From the NCBI GenBank assembly GCA_958295815.1, contig OY282374.1:1198856-1262855 (forward strand): 64,000 nucleotides of DNA. The letters are read 5' to 3'. Position 1 is the stretch's first letter. The number at the start of each line of letters is the position of its first letter. This DNA is from Candidatus Poribacteria bacterium. GTDB lineage: Bacteria; Poribacteria; WGA-4E; WGA-3G. The translations under genes were made by a program, and so were the position numbers. The notes beneath the pieces are model-generated. The model saw only the letters and a program-made list of their open reading frames with translations. It searched no databases and had not been told where the DNA came from. Positions 62,990 through 64,000 of the stretch are shown piece after piece.

Positions 62990-64000
62990 ATGACTTTGGG
63001 AACGATCGGTGGTATGCTTTTCTACTTCGCAACACTAACGTGTGTGGCGAGAGCAATCGTCAGAACAACAGGTGGACTTCATATACTCCAACTCGATGGT
63101 TATAAGACACATCGATACCTGAAGTGGATGGGTCAGCATCTGAGGAATTGTTTTGAGATCAGAGAAATTCTCATCGTTAGTGGTTTGCTGGTTATTACGG
63201 CGTTTTATCCACAATATCATGACACTTGGTTTTTTCCGATCCTGTGTGTTGCTTGGGGCGGATTCCAAATTTATATGCTCACACGCCGGAAAAAGGTTGA
63301 AGCGAAAAAGCCTCTCGTTTATACAGCACGCGCAAAGCGGGTGTTCGGGCTTTCAATCGGCCTGCTTGCAGGCTTGGCAGTGGCAATTGTTCTCGTAGCA
63401 AAGGAGAGTCCATGGCGCGTGTCAGTCTTCCTATTTAGTGAAGTAAGCGTCATCAATTTAACCATTGCTAACCTTCTTATCTATCCTTTGGAGCGGGCAA
63501 TAAATGAAGCCTATCTCCTTTCCGCAAGAAAACGGATTAAAGCATTCAGTCCCAAGGTCGTCGGTATCACTGGGAGTTACGGCAAGACGAGTACGAAATA
63601 TATTTTGCATCGGATTTTGTCCGAAAAATTTAACACCTTGATGACACCCGATAGTTACAACACACCGATGGGTATCTGCAAAGTCATTCGAGGTCAACTT
63701 GCTGCCGAGCATGAGATATTTATAGTTGAAATGGGTGCTTATAAACGTGGCGACATCCGCGAATTGTGCAATTTAGCTTCACCGCAAATAGGGATTCTTA
63801 CAGCTGTCGGTCCCCAGCATCTGGAGCGGTTCAAAAGTATCGAAAATATCGCTAAAACGAAATATGAACTCATTGAGTCCCTGCCACCCGGTGGACTCGC
63901 AGTCTTCAATTGTGACAATGAGATCTGCGCTGAACTTGCTGATAAACGCGAACAAGGTGGTAGTTCAGTGTTTCGCTACGCAACAGAACCATCTGCTGTC
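62990..64000 (+). CDS. Mur ligase (MurF-like) with an N-terminal membrane domain, 3' end cut off
   Basis: The frame from ATG 62990 (GAAGGAAAGGG before it) is open to the window end, 337 codons. Residues 1-185 are largely hydrophobic, with about four helices (near 5-22, 60-98, 118-137, 144-168). The ligase part starts at 189 with KVVGITGSYGKTSTKYIL (ATP loop), then DSYNTPMGICKVIRG and EIFIVEMGAYKRGDIRELC, which is MurF-like. The usual soluble UDP-binding N-terminal domain of MurF is absent and replaced by the membrane segment. By position it may add D-Ala-D-Ala, but another ligase role is possible. Confidence 0.8.
   Translation, partial: MTLGTIGGMLFYFATLTCVARAIVRTTGGLHILQLDGYKTHRYLKWMGQHLRNCFEIREILIVSGLLVITAFYPQYHDTWFFPILCVAWGGFQIYMLTRRKKVEAKKPLVYTARAKRVFGLSIGLLAGLAVAIVLVAKESPWRVSVFLFSEVSVINLTIANLLIYPLERAINEAYLLSARKRIKAFSPKVVGITGSYGKTSTKYILHRILSEKFNTLMTPDSYNTPMGICKVIRGQLAAEHEIFIVEMGAYKRGDIRELCNLASPQIGILTAVGPQHLERFKSIENIAKTKYELIESLPPGGLAVFNCDNEICAELADKREQGGSSVFRYATEPSAV

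Overview
The window looks like a chromosomal segment of a Gram-negative-type, uncultivated bacterium, most likely of the Candidatus Poribacteria kind. This rests on gene content and style, not on a marker gene search: a B12-dependent ribonucleotide reductase, phytanoyl-CoA dioxygenase, sulfatase-fold, Gfo/Idh and zinc MDR enzymes, HpcH/RraA aldolases, several ECF sigma factors with fused C-terminal domains, and CBM9-type outer-membrane proteins. The outer membrane is implied by an OmpA/Pal-like lipoprotein, an Omp85-type barrel and other beta-barrels. MurE carries the DNPR motif of meso-diaminopimelate enzymes.

Layout. 1-8.8 kb (+): DUF368 membrane protein (cut by the window edge), nadK, recN, a fused indolepyruvate:ferredoxin oxidoreductase, aroE and a ZapA-like protein. 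8.9-17.6 kb: M48 membrane protease (-), OmpA lipoprotein, small barrel, O-antigen-ligase-like protein, sulfatase-fold enzyme, MDR dehydrogenase (-) and PhyH oxygenase. 17.6-26.2 kb (-): a complete F-type ATP synthase operon, atpZ-I-B-E-F-H-A-G-(broken DUF1992)-D-C, with hairpin repeats in two of its gaps. 26.5-45.7 kb (-): an accessory region with a secreted glycosidase-like protein, a sigma-TPR fusion coupled to an ABC permease, a CBM9/DUF5916 barrel, a LamG protein, a sigma-FtsZ fusion, four tandem DUF5694 genes, an S66 carboxypeptidase, and an operon of ECF sigma, anti-sigma, DUF4252 and DUF4252-CBM9-Omp85. 46-56 kb: MDR dehydrogenase (-), HpcH-RraA pair, tyrS, nrdJ, RNase P RNA and HyuB (-). 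56-64 kb (+): Gfo/Idh, then the start of a dcw cluster: rsmH, ftsL-like, ftsI, murE, alpha/beta hydrolase and a membrane-fused Mur ligase that runs off the window.

Three things deserve most attention. First, an ECF sigma factor is fused in frame to an FtsZ GTP-binding domain that stops just before the catalytic T7 loop. Second, both sigma fusion genes carry an in-frame ATG with a Shine-Dalgarno-like sequence exactly at the domain junction, so each could also make its C-terminal domain alone. Third, the same two-block promoter (GTGCAAC, 17 bases, GTAGTA) lies in front of the stand-alone ECF sigma operon and of the CBM9/DUF5916 barrel gene. This suggests one envelope regulon with two related CBM9 barrels as targets.

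Two genes (DUF1992 and the S66 peptidase) each seem to lack one base in a short homopolymer, so assembly error should be kept in mind. No tRNA, rRNA, CRISPR array or complete insertion sequence was seen.
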